Part shown: in pieces, positions 12,740 to 22,860 of the stretch
How the letters are laid out: the number at the start of each line of letters is the position of its first letter
Position numbering within the stretch: the stretch's first letter is position 1
Source: Pyronema omphalodes
Taxonomy: Eukaryota > Ascomycota > Pezizomycetes > Pezizales > Pyronemataceae
Reading direction: 5' to 3'
NCBI GenBank assembly: GCA_024516155.1
Contig: JAJJXM010000022.1
Span: 248,001 to 312,000 of the forward strand
DNA length: 64,000 bases
The notes under the pieces: generated by a model
Database searches by the model: none
What the model was told of the DNA's origin: nothing
Seen by the model: the letters and a program-made list of their open reading frames with translations, nothing else
Program-made: the position numbers and the translations under genes

Positions 12740-13150
12740 TATGTAAGTGATGTTTAGTTGAACGTTCTTCAGAGCATCCATTTGCAAGTGGTATGTTTGT
12801 TAGATCCAGTGATCCTCCGGCGTAGATAGTCAACAACCGCTCGATTTCCATATCTTCATACCATGCTTGTTGCTCCATGAATTTCAAATTATCGGTGTTG
12901 TAGTTACCCCAACCTTGGACATTCGCTCCCCAATAACCCTGGCCTAGTATTCCAACCTCTGTTTTGCAACCTCTGTATTCCAACCTCTGTATTCCAACCT
13001 CTGTATTCCAACCTTTGTATTCCAACCACTTCAGTAGCATCAATCGGAATATCAATCCGTTCCGTGGTTCGAGTGTTGCGTCAGTCACGGAAAGCACGGT
13101 TCCGGATGACTTCTTCTTAGATATCACCGTCAGCGGAGTCATCTCCTTGT
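12740..13150 (-). pseudogene. GH51 relic in U4
   Basis: This is a short minus-strand relic with the same internal deletion (12777-12800) followed by the ILTIYAGGSLDLTN-like and NEGWWG-like segments. A minisatellite based on TGTATTCCAACC has expanded inside it. Only the N-terminal half of the GH51 gene is represented. Confidence 0.7.
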
Positions 13151-13680
13151 GCATTTTAACCTCCGTGACGACTGAGATATATCACGTACACTCAGAACCT
13201 CGCTTCAAGATAATACGTAGGATGTAGTCAAGAGTGAAGGTCGAAGAAATTTCGACATGGATCTTTACGGCATTCTGCAAATTTGCTTTATCGCATGCAC
13301 GGTGTTTAAAACCCTTCAGTTTTTACTGTTGAGTTATGTTCTTGTAGATTCAGTTTCGTAAGGTACGGGAACTTTCCGGCAGCGAAAAGCAGCAGATGGA
13401 AGTGTCGAAGTCTGTCGGAAACTTGTCTTCTGTCCCACAAAAGTTTAGAAAAATGACGATCCGTATCATAGCGCAGCAGGGGCCTCACTAGCGGCCTCGC
13501 ATTACGTTTCCATAGAGATTTCCATCTCCGTGTCCCTCAGAGCTACTCAAAGCACATTCCTAACCCCTGGTTCGTCACTCGAGTCTCATTGGCCACAGAG
13601 CATTCATCTGCTTGATAGGCTTACGCTGCTTTTTGAGCTTCAAGGAACCACGTTAATGACTACCTTTAGTTATTCCGCCT

Positions 13681-14446
13681 CAGACCCCCCAGTCGTACAA
13701 ACCAGTTTAAAATGACGGCCAAAACGGACTGTACGGACTGTTGGAATATGAGAACTGTTCGGCGACCCAGTTCAGTTTACTGTCAGTATTATAAACTGGT
13801 TAAACTGTGAAAACCAGTTAACTGAATGCAAGGCTTGGCAAACCAGGTGAACTGTTTAAAACTGCCAAAACTGGTTTGTCCAGAGGAACTGGTTTATGAA
13901 GGGGCAATAAATATTATTCCGTGCATATATAACAAAATTCTATCCTAATTTGGTCGCCAAAATCACAACTGACGCCCACGATTGAAGCTCCTGAGCCCCT
14001 CGATGGCCTCCAGAGTACCTGCCTGCATTGAATAGCGGTCCTATATAATGATCCGCTTGCATTTGGAAAACAGCAGCTCAGGCTCGGCAGTCATCGCGAG
14101 AACTGAGAGCATGTTCGCCGCCATTTCGTAAAGGTTGGGAAATCTGGTAACCAGAAGCGGGTGGATGGTTGAGATACTGGCAGGCTCGGCCACCGACGGG
14201 TTCAAACGAGGTTGAATACATTATTTATTCCTACATGCACTGGTTCCCGATGCGGTTAAACTGGTTTATATTTATCGAGTCCGTTTAATCGGTGCACTGC
14301 AGTTACCTGGTTCTATGGACCCCTCAAAACTGAACCAACTGTGAATCTGGGACACCAAAACCGCACCAACCAACTGTGAATTGTCAGTTCAGTTTACCTG
14401 GTTTACGATTTTACCCGGTAAACTGGCTATACGGTTGGGAGGTCTG
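13681..14446. mobile_element. Non-autonomous hAT-superfamily DNA transposon, 766 bp
   Basis: The element is flanked by a perfect 8-bp direct repeat TTCCGCCT (13673-13680 and 14447-14454), the target-duplication length of hAT transposons. Its ends are inverted: it begins CAGACCCCCCAGTCGTACA and its reverse complement begins CAGACCTCCCAACCGTATA, 15 matches in 19, with the CAG start usual for hAT. The subterminal regions are crowded with words such as AAACTGGTTT in both orientations, which are likely transposase-binding repeats. Inside is a decayed piece of transposase. Removing the element restores the continuity of U5. Confidence 0.88.
13985..14181 (-). pseudogene. hAT transposase C-terminal dimerisation domain relic
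   Basis: Read on the minus strand, this stretch encodes FPNLYEMAANMLSVLAMTAE followed by PELLFSKCKR, a TAG stop, then DRYSMQAGTLEAIEGLRS. This is the recognisable pattern of the hAT C-terminal dimerisation domain (ILSIPAMSAEPERVFS-like, then a conserved LEALECLRSW-like end). Only this terminal part remains, with one in-frame stop, so the element must depend on transposase from elsewhere. Confidence 0.75.
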
Positions 14447-14560
14447 TTCCGCCTTTCACCAAGCTAGTGATCTCAAGTGATTAGATATTTCCCAATCTTT
14501 CTTGTTATTCCTAATGTTACTAGTGACGTGGGGGTATGCCATTTGTATGTGCGCATGCAG

Positions 14561-14628
14561 AAGGCGTGTCTTTGATTTCCCTCAAATGTGATTAGTACAC
14601 CTTTTTGAGGGACTTTGGTGCGGGCCTT
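14561..14628. repeat. Diverged long hairpin in U5
   Basis: This is the U5 counterpart of hairpin B. The primary sequence has drifted but a stem remains: the outer AAGGC and CGGGCCTT ends can pair, and the inner CCCTCAAA pairs perfectly with TTTGAGGG, where U1-U4 have CCCTTAAA opposite TTCGAGAG. This looks like retained pairing in spite of sequence change. Confidence 0.5.
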
Positions 14629-14880
14629 CTTTGCGTTAGGTCGTTTTGACGACGGGTAATGCTATTGCCCTAATGATTTCGGCATCACTGTTGTAAAGTA
14701 TTCAGAATATAGATAGATATACACATGAGATTTACATATGCATGAATGTGAGGGGGTTGAACCATCGCTTTTCAATTCTGAGATGAAGAATGAGATAATA
14801 TTGCAGCTCTGAATCATGGGCGGGTTATGTCTTCTTTCTCTTCTTCCTGTTATCTGGCATAGACGAAAAATTTCAGACTG

Positions 14881-15071
14881 AATTTTTGAGAATGTTAATG
14901 GACGGCGTAATATCTGACCCCCCCCCCCCCCCCCCCCAGCCCCCTTTGTTTACAACGTTCTCTTCTATCGCTGCAAAACGGAAAACAAATACAATACGAA
15001 GGAAATAGCTTTGCCAAGCCAGATAATTAGGGAAAAAAAACAGGAACCAAGCATCATTCGTGGAGCAAAAA
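14881..15071. other. Spacer with a 20-base poly-C run
   Basis: A run of 20 C lies at 14918-14937. The part from about 14965 to the 5S gene is also found 3' of the second 5S gene near 60890-60987 (shared words such as CTTTGC..AGCCAGA), so the two 5S copies were duplicated with about 100 bases of 3' flank. Confidence 0.6.
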
Positions 15072-15186
15072 CTACAGTATCTGGGATTCCCGTCTGGTCA
15101 CCCACGACAGTACTAGCCGGACGATATCATGCTTAAATAGCGCAGAGCGGACGGGATGCGTTGTATTCATGATTCTATGACCGTAG
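15072..15186 (-). rRNA. 5S ribosomal RNA gene
   Basis: The minus strand carries a 115-nt 5S rRNA-like sequence. The 5' end CTACGGT pairs with the 3' end ACTGTAG to form the 7-bp helix I (one G-U pair). Conserved internal words are present: CATCCCGTCCGCTCTGCGC, TTTAAGCATGATATCG (internal promoter region), CTAGTACTGTCGTGGGTGACC and GGGAATCCC near the 3' end. A TTTTT run directly follows the 3' end, as expected for a Pol III terminator. It is a dispersed single gene rather than part of an array. It differs from the copy at 60988-61102 by one base. Confidence 0.8.
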
Positions 15187-16178
15187 CTGGTTACCAGTTA
15201 GGCATAAACAATACAACCACATGTAATACCTGCTCCAATCCAAACTCAATGCTTATCTCTTAGAGTTCTTCAGATGAATAGTTCTTATTACTTGATATCT
15301 AGTAGGACAATGCTTCGGCAGGAAATAATCAACTATGGTACAGCTCAGGGCCGAGGGCTTATGCACATTGTTTTTGTAATTCGCCACTTCTCACATTCAA
15401 AATCTAATAACGCAATACACGCCCGGTATTCTACTTACTGCTCTCAGAGTAGATTAAGCGAATGTGGTGAAGTATATGAAAGTCGTCCTATGACGGAGCT
15501 GGATGAGGCTACTTCCCAACCCGGAAGAACAAGCGGTAACAAGAATTTTTGTGTAAGGAATGGCACAGTGTCATGTAGAGGCTTTGAAGTCGTCAGTATC
15601 TTGTGGTGTCGATATAGACGGTATACTTTTATTAAAAATTTAAATAAGGAAACGGCAAGATCACTGGCTATTTTTTATCGATATTTGTATTTTATTTCAT
15701 CAATCAGTAATCATGGGCGCCGTTTAGTTTTCAATTAGTGGCACTAGTAAACAGCTCAAACATTCCTACTACGGGAACTTTGAATTGATTTGACAAGCCC
15801 AGTAATGCTGGTTTACGTTACACAATCTAACAATGCAATTTCTGACATAACACGTCCACTTGGCACTGATGCTGTAAAAGGCCGGCATTGGGGCTACAAA
15901 GATTCATATATGTATCACATAGACACAATGGTACTTATTTCTTGATGTGTGAATATTTTTAACTTAAACCCAACGACCACGGTTGACTGGGAAACAACAT
16001 TTGGTCCTGCTATTGTTTGTATTGCGAGACCTAAGTATAAGAACAAGTACTTCTTCAAAACACACTATCAATTGCCTTATTCACTATTACCAAACCCGTT
16101 ACAATTATCGTAACAACAAATCTGACGCAGCTCTTCAACATGAGAAAACAAAATTCAAAAAGCACAAAATAAAAAGAC
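15187..16178. other. Intergenic region, no recognised gene
   Basis: A 154-codon open frame exists at 15274-15738 on the plus strand but has no motif I recognise and no supporting splice or homology signal, so I do not call it a gene. The rest is AT-rich and featureless. Confidence 0.5.
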
Positions 16179-16489
16179 CAAAAACAAAAAACAAAAAACA
16201 AAAAACAAAAAACAAAAAACAAAAAACAAAAAACAAAAAACAAAAAACAAAAAACAAAAAACAAAAACAAAAAACAAAAAACAAAAAACAAAAAACAAAA
16301 AACAAAAAACAAAAAACAAAAAACAAAAAACAAAAAACAAAAAACAAAAAACAAAAAACAAAAAACAAAAAACAAAAAACAAAAAACAAAAAACAAAAAA
16401 CAAAAACAAAAACAAAAAACAAAAACAAAAAACAAAAAACAAAAAACAAAAAACAAAAAACAAAAAACAAAAAACAAAAAACAAAAAAC
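16179..16489. repeat. CAAAAAA microsatellite, about 310 bp
   Basis: A nearly pure 7-base array (CAAAAAA) is broken by a few 6-base CAAAAA units near 16265 and 16400-16425. Because 7 is not a multiple of 3 and neither strand has stops, long open frames appear in several frames; they are artefacts. Indels of one base separate blocks, typical of slippage. Confidence 0.95.
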
Positions 16490-16622
16490 GTACTCTCTCA
16501 CAACAATATCTTCGATCCACCATAACTGACATCGATACAAGCATACTATCCATCTTACCAGTTCACTGTGCTTGTTCATCAATGACCTCTTCATCCACCG
16601 CTGTTTCCGAGGTCATAGTATA

Positions 16623-17114
16623 TCACGGTCTTTTGAACATCTTCAGGAAATGGTGCACACAGTTATCCCACCATTTTTTCTTTGGAAGCTTGGATATTTT
16701 TTCATCATTGTCACTTCCCGCCCCTCCACTTGGTCTCTGATGCTTTGTCGCTGGCCGCCTTTTGTGGTACCGCCTCACTTCTTTCATCGGAGCCCAAGTG
16801 ACAAGCTTCTTCGCTGGCCGGGAATATTGAACTATGTGCGGTCCAGCAGATCCATTGGATATTGTTGCCCGGTCTCGAATAAGGGGAACTGGCTGATGAT
16901 GTGGGTTCTGCGGGGGATCGAACCATTGCTCAGTTCCGATGGAGAAGTAGCCGCATTCACATAGCGGCATTGCTTGCCGCCGTGCATGAAGGTCGACGCA
17001 TGAATGCTCGAAGATTCCCCGGTACCTAGCGGTGAGCATAGGCTTCTGGACCTGGTCCCGATCCATGGCACAGGACATACATAGGTCGATGGATGGAACT
17101 TTCAAGGCGGCCAT
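16623..17114 (-). CDS. Hypothetical protein, left member of an inverted gene pair
   Basis: The predicted 163-aa protein has cysteines at 12, 15, 38, 51 and 53, with CxxC near the N-terminus (IDLCMSCAMDRDQ) and a CxCG later (MPLCECGYFSIGTEQW). That pattern could bind zinc. Residues 1-63 match the ORF at 17463-17723 on the opposite strand almost completely, and the match extends through the 5' region, which supports the start at 17114. The C-terminal 100 residues are basic and serine/proline-rich, with a KKKWWDNCVHHF motif, and have no partner in the other copy. I do not recognise the family. It may be a remnant of a dispersed fungal multigene family. Whether it is expressed cannot be told. Confidence 0.45.
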   Translation of the reverse strand: MAALKVPSIDLCMSCAMDRDQVQKPMLTARYRGIFEHSCVDLHARRQAMPLCECGYFSIGTEQWFDPPQNPHHQPVPLIRDRATISNGSAGPHIVQYSRPAKKLVTWAPMKEVRRYHKRRPATKHQRPSGGAGSDNDEKISKLPKKKWWDNCVHHFLKMFKRP

Positions 17115-17655
17115 TTGCTGCGTTCGATAGGAAGCTACGTCCTGGAGGTATTAAATCTTTGAATTTCAAAGCTGTCTAGCCGTGCGAGCACAGCGGCGGA
17201 AAGTCTGGAGAAGCTGGAAGAAAAATGAAGGTGGAAAATGCAGTCGATGTGTAGATGCAGCGTCAGACCTGGTGGAGTGTGCAAAGAAAACTTTGTAGCA
17301 CTTTCAAACCCAGCACTTTACCTCCACATCAACAACCTTTCCCCCCTACACTCTCCCTTCGGCTCATTCAAAGTTTTCACCACTGCACTCACACCGCATA
17401 GACAGCTTTATAATTCAAAGATTCAATACCTCCAGAACGTAGATTCCTACCGAACACAGAAAATGGTCGCCTTGGAAGCTCCATCCATTGACATATGTAT
17501 GTTCTGTGCCATGGATCGGGACCAGGTCCAGAAGCCTACGCTCACCGCTAGGTACCGGAGAATCTTCGAGCATTCATGCGTCGACCTTCATGCACGGCGG
17601 CAGGCAATGCCGCTATGTAAATGCGGCCACTTCTCCATCGGAACTGAGCAATGGA
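16931..17655. repeat. Diverged inverted duplication
   Basis: The arms 16931-17235 and about 17300-17655 are reverse complements of one another with scattered substitutions and short indels, around a centre near 17240-17300. They contain the 5' halves of two ORFs plus their upstream DNA, so the arrangement is head to head with a common spacer. The arms end sharply near the CTCAGTTCCGATGGAGAAG word on each side. Confidence 0.8.
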
Positions 17656-17723
17656 ACAGTCTAAGAAGCCTGAAAATGAGGGTAATTCTAGTCTTGAGTA
17701 CCGCTCGGTCCTTCGTACACTAA
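17463..17723 (+). CDS. Hypothetical protein, right member of an inverted gene pair (truncated)
   Basis: The predicted 86-aa protein (MVALEAPSIDICMFCAMDRD...) is the partner of the minus-strand ORF ending at 17114. They share CxxC, DRDQVQKP, LTARYR, IFEHSC, LHARRQAMPLC and CxFSIGTEQW-like motifs. After GTEQW the two diverge completely and this copy ends within 22 residues, so it is probably truncated or lacks a downstream exon. An upstream in-frame extension to 17238 exists, but the homology between the two copies points to 17463 as the start. The conserved upstream sequence (about 17300-17460) mirrors 17114-17230. The function is unknown; the cysteine pattern suggests metal binding, which is an inference. 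Confidence 0.4.
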   Translation: MVALEAPSIDICMFCAMDRDQVQKPTLTARYRRIFEHSCVDLHARRQAMPLCKCGHFSIGTEQWNSLRSLKMRVILVLSTARSFVH

Positions 17724-18982
17724 CACCCCTAGTGAAGCAGAAACAAATAATATTTACAGTGCACAGTTTGATGGAGGACTTTAGAAAAAAAAATTGGGCA
17801 GCACTTCGTGAAGGATGAATTTTCTTCGATGATCAGCACCTGTTGGGATCTACACTCCTATATACCCATGATTGATGGAACAAAGCATTGGTACATAGTG
17901 GATTCCAAAGATATTCCTTTTTTTCAAGTGCGACATCCTATTACCGTTATAAAAGTGTCAGCACCTCCGGTCATGCTACCATCGGGTAGCAGGCCAATGG
18001 ATTACATTGGACGGGGCAGAATGACACATACTCTAGATTACGAATCTTTTCTAAGGATGACGGAACACAAAATCCATGTTACGTGTACCAGAGAGGGTAT
18101 CGGAGATAGTGATATCGATTACATGGCTAGTTACCGGTGACTCATATGCATTGACTTTCAAAAAAACTGGACTTCGGGGGCTAGACAATTTCCTGCTGTT
18201 CAAGGCAGCCAGATTTAGTAAGGCTCTTTGTGCTATGAGAGAGTCATGTCATATGCCGCTCCTATTGGTTCCCTCTCAATACCCGCCTCAGCCAAACCCT
18301 CCTTTCTGCCGGACTTTTTTTTCACGATATGGACGACTAATATTCACGATTTCATCGGCTTTCATGATAGATTCAAAACCGAAGACCTGTGCGTAATTCT
18401 CTGGCGACGCAATTTATGTTATCAATTTTGCTTTTGCGTTTCAGCTTTTTACAACAAACCGCAACCATAAATAATTTTGACTTCCGTTTTGATCAAGGGC
18501 GTCCCTAACATCATTTCCTACATCATTCTGGAATCGCAACTGTCAAAGTCGGTATTCCATTTACTGATACTAATTTTCTGTAAAATGCAGTATCACAACC
18601 GCTACCTTAGCCTTCTTGGAAGTTTTCCACTCTATGACGAAAATATGGATATTAGGATAAAACACCCATTCCGCGTACTAAGAATTCTGATATGAAAATT
18701 TATCTTTACTTGAACTGATGGATCATCGTAATAACGTACCTTATCGAGATAATGGGATACAAAATAGGTATTTACGAAGCCAACCTAACTCATCAGTCGA
18801 ATGTGTTCCGCGTTGCGGTCATTTTTTATGGTCATGATGCTATTGCCGTAATTTTTTGTCCATCACCAGTTTGGAATACAATCAAATAATGTATTGTTTC
18901 TTTCTCAACTCCCATCAAGTCCTAATGCAGTCATATCTGATCCCCCTCCCCTTCTTCCCCTTTCAACCAATCTATTTACATC
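17724..18982. other. Intergenic region, no recognised gene
   Basis: Open frames of 80-110 codons (for example 17808-18140) show no motif I know and lack splice-consistent continuation. The last 100 bases form the 3' flank of the GH51 gene. Nothing else is recognisable. Confidence 0.5.
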
Positions 18983-21238
18983 CTAAACAATCTCCAGCAC
19001 TACAATCGAAGTTCCCGGCACATCGTACTGCAAACTCTGGCCCTTCACCACCTTCTTCGCATCAAGAGTAAACTTCTTCGGACTAATAGCAGTCGCATTA
19101 CCTATATAGTTAAATCCATACTCGTCCTCGTGTCCTAAGATAGTTCCGTTGACTCTCGAGATCTTCTTATCAAGTTGCAGTGTTACAGATGCTGCTTTAT
19201 CTGCCGCGTTGATGAGTTTAACCCAGATTCTGTTATCCGCAGAAATAGAGGCATGCCACCAGACGGGGTTGAAATCACCCTTTTATCACCAACCATAAAT
19301 CAGTAACCATTATTTTGAAAGAGGGTAGGCTACATCGAAGGCACTTACAACAGTGTTTTGAATAGGTAATGTCTCGGCTCCATGATACAAACTAAACATT
19401 TGTTGCTGATAATAACTCGTGGATAAAACAGTAGCATTAGGGTCTGCAGTAAACCCGATAAAATCCGGTGTCCACTGATATCCGTTGAAATTCTGAAACA
19501 ACGGTGCATAACTACTAAGTGTAACCACCCCGGGATTCCTTTCCATGGCGAGAGCAAAGATAGCCTCTCCGATGGCTGCTACCATGGTCGGATACTTGAA
19601 CCTTCCCTCGCCGTTGGACCAATCTACACCTCCTGCTCTATCACGACTGAGAACCGAGTATTCCCCAACAAAGATCTGCACGCCCTTGTAACCAGAGATC
19701 TCTTGCCAGTTATCAAAGAAGTTGAAGCGATCCTTGAAAAACTGCGGAGTCTCGTAATGATGAAGATCCCACATTGATCCAGGTGGAATAGTAGTGTTTC
19801 GATTAGAAGGACTGGATTCGGTAGCTTGACTGGCGATGTAAGTAATATTTGGATGAACCTTCTTAAGCGCATCCAAAAACGCCTGGAAGCGCCAGTAGTA
19901 AGAGTCCGAGAACCAGTCTTCGTTTCCAATTTCCACGTACTTGATATTAAAAGGCTTTGGGTGACCATGTGCAGCTCTCAGAGCACCCCAGCGCGTGTTA
20001 ACATCTCCCATTGCATACTCTAACTGTTCGATAGCTTCGTTGATAAAAAACTGCAAATCATCTTTCGGAACCGTATTTGCGGGTTGCTTATTAGTTAAAT
20101 CCAGTGAATATCCGGCGTAGATAGTTAACAACGGCTCGATTTCCATATCTTCACACCATTCTAGGTATTCCAAAAACCCAAGACCATCGGTGTTGTAGTA
20201 ACTCCAATCTCCTGGTCTTCCGGGTCGGTTTATCAAAGGCCCGATATTTTTCTTCCATTGCCAACGTGTGTCGATGCTGAGACCTTCCATGTTATTGCCT
20301 CCGGGAAACCGAAGGAACTTGGGCTTCATGGCTGCTAAATGTTCGGCGAGGTCTTTGCGGAGTCCATTCTTGCGCCCTTTGTAGGTCGGTGGGAATAAAG
20401 AAACCAGGGAGATGAAGAAAGTATTTCCCTTGGCCTCGGCGGCATCGAAGGTAATAGCAAAGGTGTTATTGCTGTTAGGAGCAGCCTTGGTAGGTGTGAT
20501 AACGGTGGAGAGCTGTGTGTAGTTGTAGGTGCTGAGAGGTTTATCAATGGTGATACTCTGTGTAGCGAAGATGTCGTTATTTAATGCGGATCGAAGGGAA
20601 AGGTTAATTTTGGTGACTTTTTTGTTGTAGAGAGGTTGGCTGGGCTTGATGAAGAAAGACGCGTCATAGGGTTGACTGTGGGGTTTTCGTTAAACGGTAA
20701 CCGCAACGGCTGCAAGGAATATATTCACTTACATTTGGACATCCATTCCCCACCAACCCTCGTTGAGGATTCCCACCTCTCCAGTAGCATCAGTCGGGAT
20801 ATCAACTCTCAACACAGTCCTCAACGCATCTGACAACGGGTTCAGGGTATCCAATGACAACACTGCACCACCGACCGATTTCCAAGCTGTCAAAGTTGGA
20901 CCCCAGGGAATTTCTTTATTCTCGGAATCTATGATCCGGTCACCGCTGAAGCCTTTCTTTGGGCCAAGTGTTACGTCGGAGCCTTGGAAGGCACGGTTTC
21001 GGATAAGCTCGGCGTAGAGACCACCGTCACCGGAGTGGTTGATGTCTTCAAAGAAAAGGCCATGGAGGAGAGGTGCGGTCTTGTTGCGAGTTCCGGAGGT
21101 GGTTGAAATTTTTAGAGTCAGAGGAGATGGGTCAGGAACAGCGGGGACGGTGGAGCTCTGAGCCGCCACTGAGGTAGCGAGACATAAGAGCCCGAGAGCT
21201 GAAGAAAGAGGAATCATCATGACTACCGTGGAGAACAA
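18983..21238 (-). CDS. Alpha-L-arabinofuranosidase, glycoside hydrolase family 51, secreted
   Basis: This enzyme should release terminal L-arabinofuranose from arabinan and arabinoxylan outside the cell. There are three exons: 20733-21238, 19349-20675 and 18983-19279. Both introns (57 and 69 nt) start GTAAGT and end in AG, giving 709 aa. A hydrophobic signal peptide ends near residue 27 (LCLATSVAAQS). Residues 58-84 hold the family motif LHGLFFEDINHSGDGGLYAE; KFLRFPGGN lies at 288-296. E421 in EIGNEDW is the expected acid/base and E507 in FVGEYS the expected nucleophile. The C-terminal beta domain is complete (residues about 610-709). A TATAAA 33 bases upstream of the first ATG makes Met7 or Met8 (MMIPLSS) an equally good start. 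Four decayed relatives lie in the upstream tandem array. The divergent neighbour starts at 22861. Confidence 0.93.
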
Positions 21239-21270
21239 GAACCTTCATCAAGGGATGAAGAAATGCGTTC

Positions 21271-21276
21271 TTTATA
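21271..21276 (-). promoter_or_regulatory. TATA box of the GH51 gene
   Basis: TATAAA on the minus strand, in the context GGTATAAAGAACG, lies 33 bases upstream of the first ATG. With a usual 30-base spacing, transcription would start almost on that ATG, which favours use of Met7 or Met8. Confidence 0.45.
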
Positions 21277-21491
21277 CCTGAAATCTTACAACGTCTTTCT
21301 CATTCTTTCTCCAAGCTTTACTTACACGCCCACTGCTCGGCTGTATCTCCAGATTCCCCACCCCCAAATTGATCCACTGATTTTCCGGGGAAGTTAACCG
21401 AATATTAAAAGCGATGCATTTTCCCCGGAAATGTTCCTAAATTCGTATCACGAACTCGCCATGCGGAGCGTAGGAGATGTTGTGATTTACA

Positions 21492-21498
21492 TTTAGCC
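21492..21498 (-). promoter_or_regulatory. XlnR-type site GGCTAAA upstream of the GH51 gene
   Basis: GGCTAAA on the coding strand, about 255 bases upstream of the ATG, equals the site bound by the fungal (hemi)cellulase activator XlnR/Xyr1. One exact 7-mer can occur by chance, so this is only a candidate for induction by xylan or arabinan breakdown products. Confidence 0.3.
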
Positions 21499-22860
21499 GA
21501 CAACGGGATGATCGCGAGGTACACGGCGGCTTAATATCTGGGAAAAAAGGCTTTACCCGCGAAGATATACATGATGCAGAGATCTACAGATATAGGGTGG
21601 GAGTGGGGAAGGTTGGAGATGGCCGTGGCTGTTGATTTCGGAGACGGTTGTGCAAAAACACCGAGATTCCGGAAAGATGAGGATATATTACGGTTGAATA
21701 TTGAGGTGTCGGGAATAAGTAAACCCGAATAAAATCATTGAGCTAGACTTGGCCTATGGTTCTCGGTAAATAATTTGCGGGGAAATTTGGAGATTTCGCA
21801 GAATATTGTATATTTCTATTCTCCCTGGAATTCCTTTGTGAAATAGCACCTGTTGCAATAACTTTGAATATTCCAGCTTACTCGAGATTCCGAAAAGCAC
21901 ATTCCCGCAGGAAATGGAAAACAGTCAAAGGGCGAAATATCACAGCGAGTGAGTTACTCCCTCTATCAAGATATGGAAAATCACAGCCTTGAGGAATTGC
22001 TATTGCATAAGCGCAGTACACGCGCGACCAATAACAATTAAGAAGCCACTGATGTCATCGCGCCTTACATATCGGTGCAAGTTGATTATGAAAATTTAGC
22101 AGTGCGCATGGAGGACGGTCTAGGGCACTTTTGCCTATTCGCGATTGTGCAGAGTGGGAAGGGGTTTTAAGAGATGCGCTTGTTGTATGTATGTACATGC
22201 AGTCATCTATTCGGCATCATGCGAGTACCCGCCAGTGATCGATAAACGCTTCTACCAGCCAAGGGGTGGTGGAGTGATCATTTAGTAATGCAGAAGTCAA
22301 CCGTCTCTTTGAATTATAAGCACTTTGCTTTCAAGGCCACAGTGCACTTTTTAACGTTCAGATGAAAGAAACGGTAGTGCAGTTCGTTTGTTGCAGTAAA
22401 CGACGAACAACAAAAAGCCCATGGTGAGTTGGACCGGGACGGGAACAATGTTTCGGAAAAAACAATTCGTTTGTTCTATGGTGGTGGTCAATGCCGCGTA
22501 CTTAGAACGAGGCTGCATATTGTGAGTAGCACTGAGAAACGAGCTTCGCAATAGAATGTTCCATCCGTTTGTTCGTCTGTCGGTGCAGTTTCCTTTCAGT
22601 TTCATCTCTTTACATTCAATTCAAACGAAATCCTGTCTTATAGATTGATCAACTTTATACTTCCTGATCTTTTTTTTTCACTCTCTGTCATTCATCCCGG
22701 ATACACACCCGTACACACTTCCCACACTCGTACACAGCGCATCACTCGGAACGGTATCGCTAGCGGAGTTACAAAGCCTCGGAAAATCGCCAGACGACTA
22801 GACTAATCCACCAGACAAACTCAGATCTTCAGTGTCAGTTCAAGCAGCAAAACATTCATC

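Larger units (their letters stand above)
11432..13645. repeat. Tandem repeat unit U4 (truncated)
   Basis: This is the fourth unit: 15-bp minisatellite (11963-12042), TTTTTC tract (12179-12211), a very short TCCTATT array (about 12402-12430), hairpin block (12459-12561) and a GH51 relic (about 12740-13150). The relic is interrupted by a small tandem array of TGTATTCCAACCTC (about 12958-13030). After about 13160 the similarity to U1-U3 ends: the shared block, CGACGCACT triplet and 14-bp array are missing, so the unit is truncated. I see no gene in 13160-13645. Confidence 0.75.
13646..14880. repeat. Decayed repeat unit U5, split by a hAT element
   Basis: Sequence around 13650-13680 and 14447-14880 is a strongly diverged version of the unit. 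It keeps the landmark (ACGTTAATGACTACC), the CTAATGTTACTAG...GACG block, the long hairpin (14561-14628) and the piece around 14690-14840 that corresponds to 4550-4720 of U2. It lacks minisatellites and the GH51 relic. A 766-bp DNA transposon separates its two parts. Its divergence suggests it is older than U1-U4. Confidence 0.65.
21239..22860. other. Divergent promoter region between the GH51 gene and the proline-rich gene
   Basis: This 1.6-kb spacer separates two divergently transcribed genes. I see the TATA and GGCTAAA sites listed separately. Before 22861 there is a pyrimidine-rich leader with CTCTCTGTCATTCATCCC and CACACCCG words, typical of fungal 5' leaders. No further gene is recognised. 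Confidence 0.5.

Noticed and set aside
1..13645. Repeat-induced point mutation as the cause of relic decay
   Set aside because: The relics differ mainly by deletions and frameshifts and the units are still very similar; a real test needs dinucleotide indices, which I could not compute.
1..14880. CRISPR-like array in the regularly spaced short repeats
   Set aside because: Units are contiguous minisatellites without unique spacers, and the organism is a fungus.
15274..15738. 154-codon plus-strand ORF
   Set aside because: No recognised motif, no splice-consistent extension, and it lies in AT-rich decayed DNA after a 5S gene. Possible but unsupported.
16055..16594. Long FVFCFLF-type open frames across the microsatellite
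   Set aside because: They are caused by the stop-free CAAAAAA array; equally long frames appear in several frames on the same strand.
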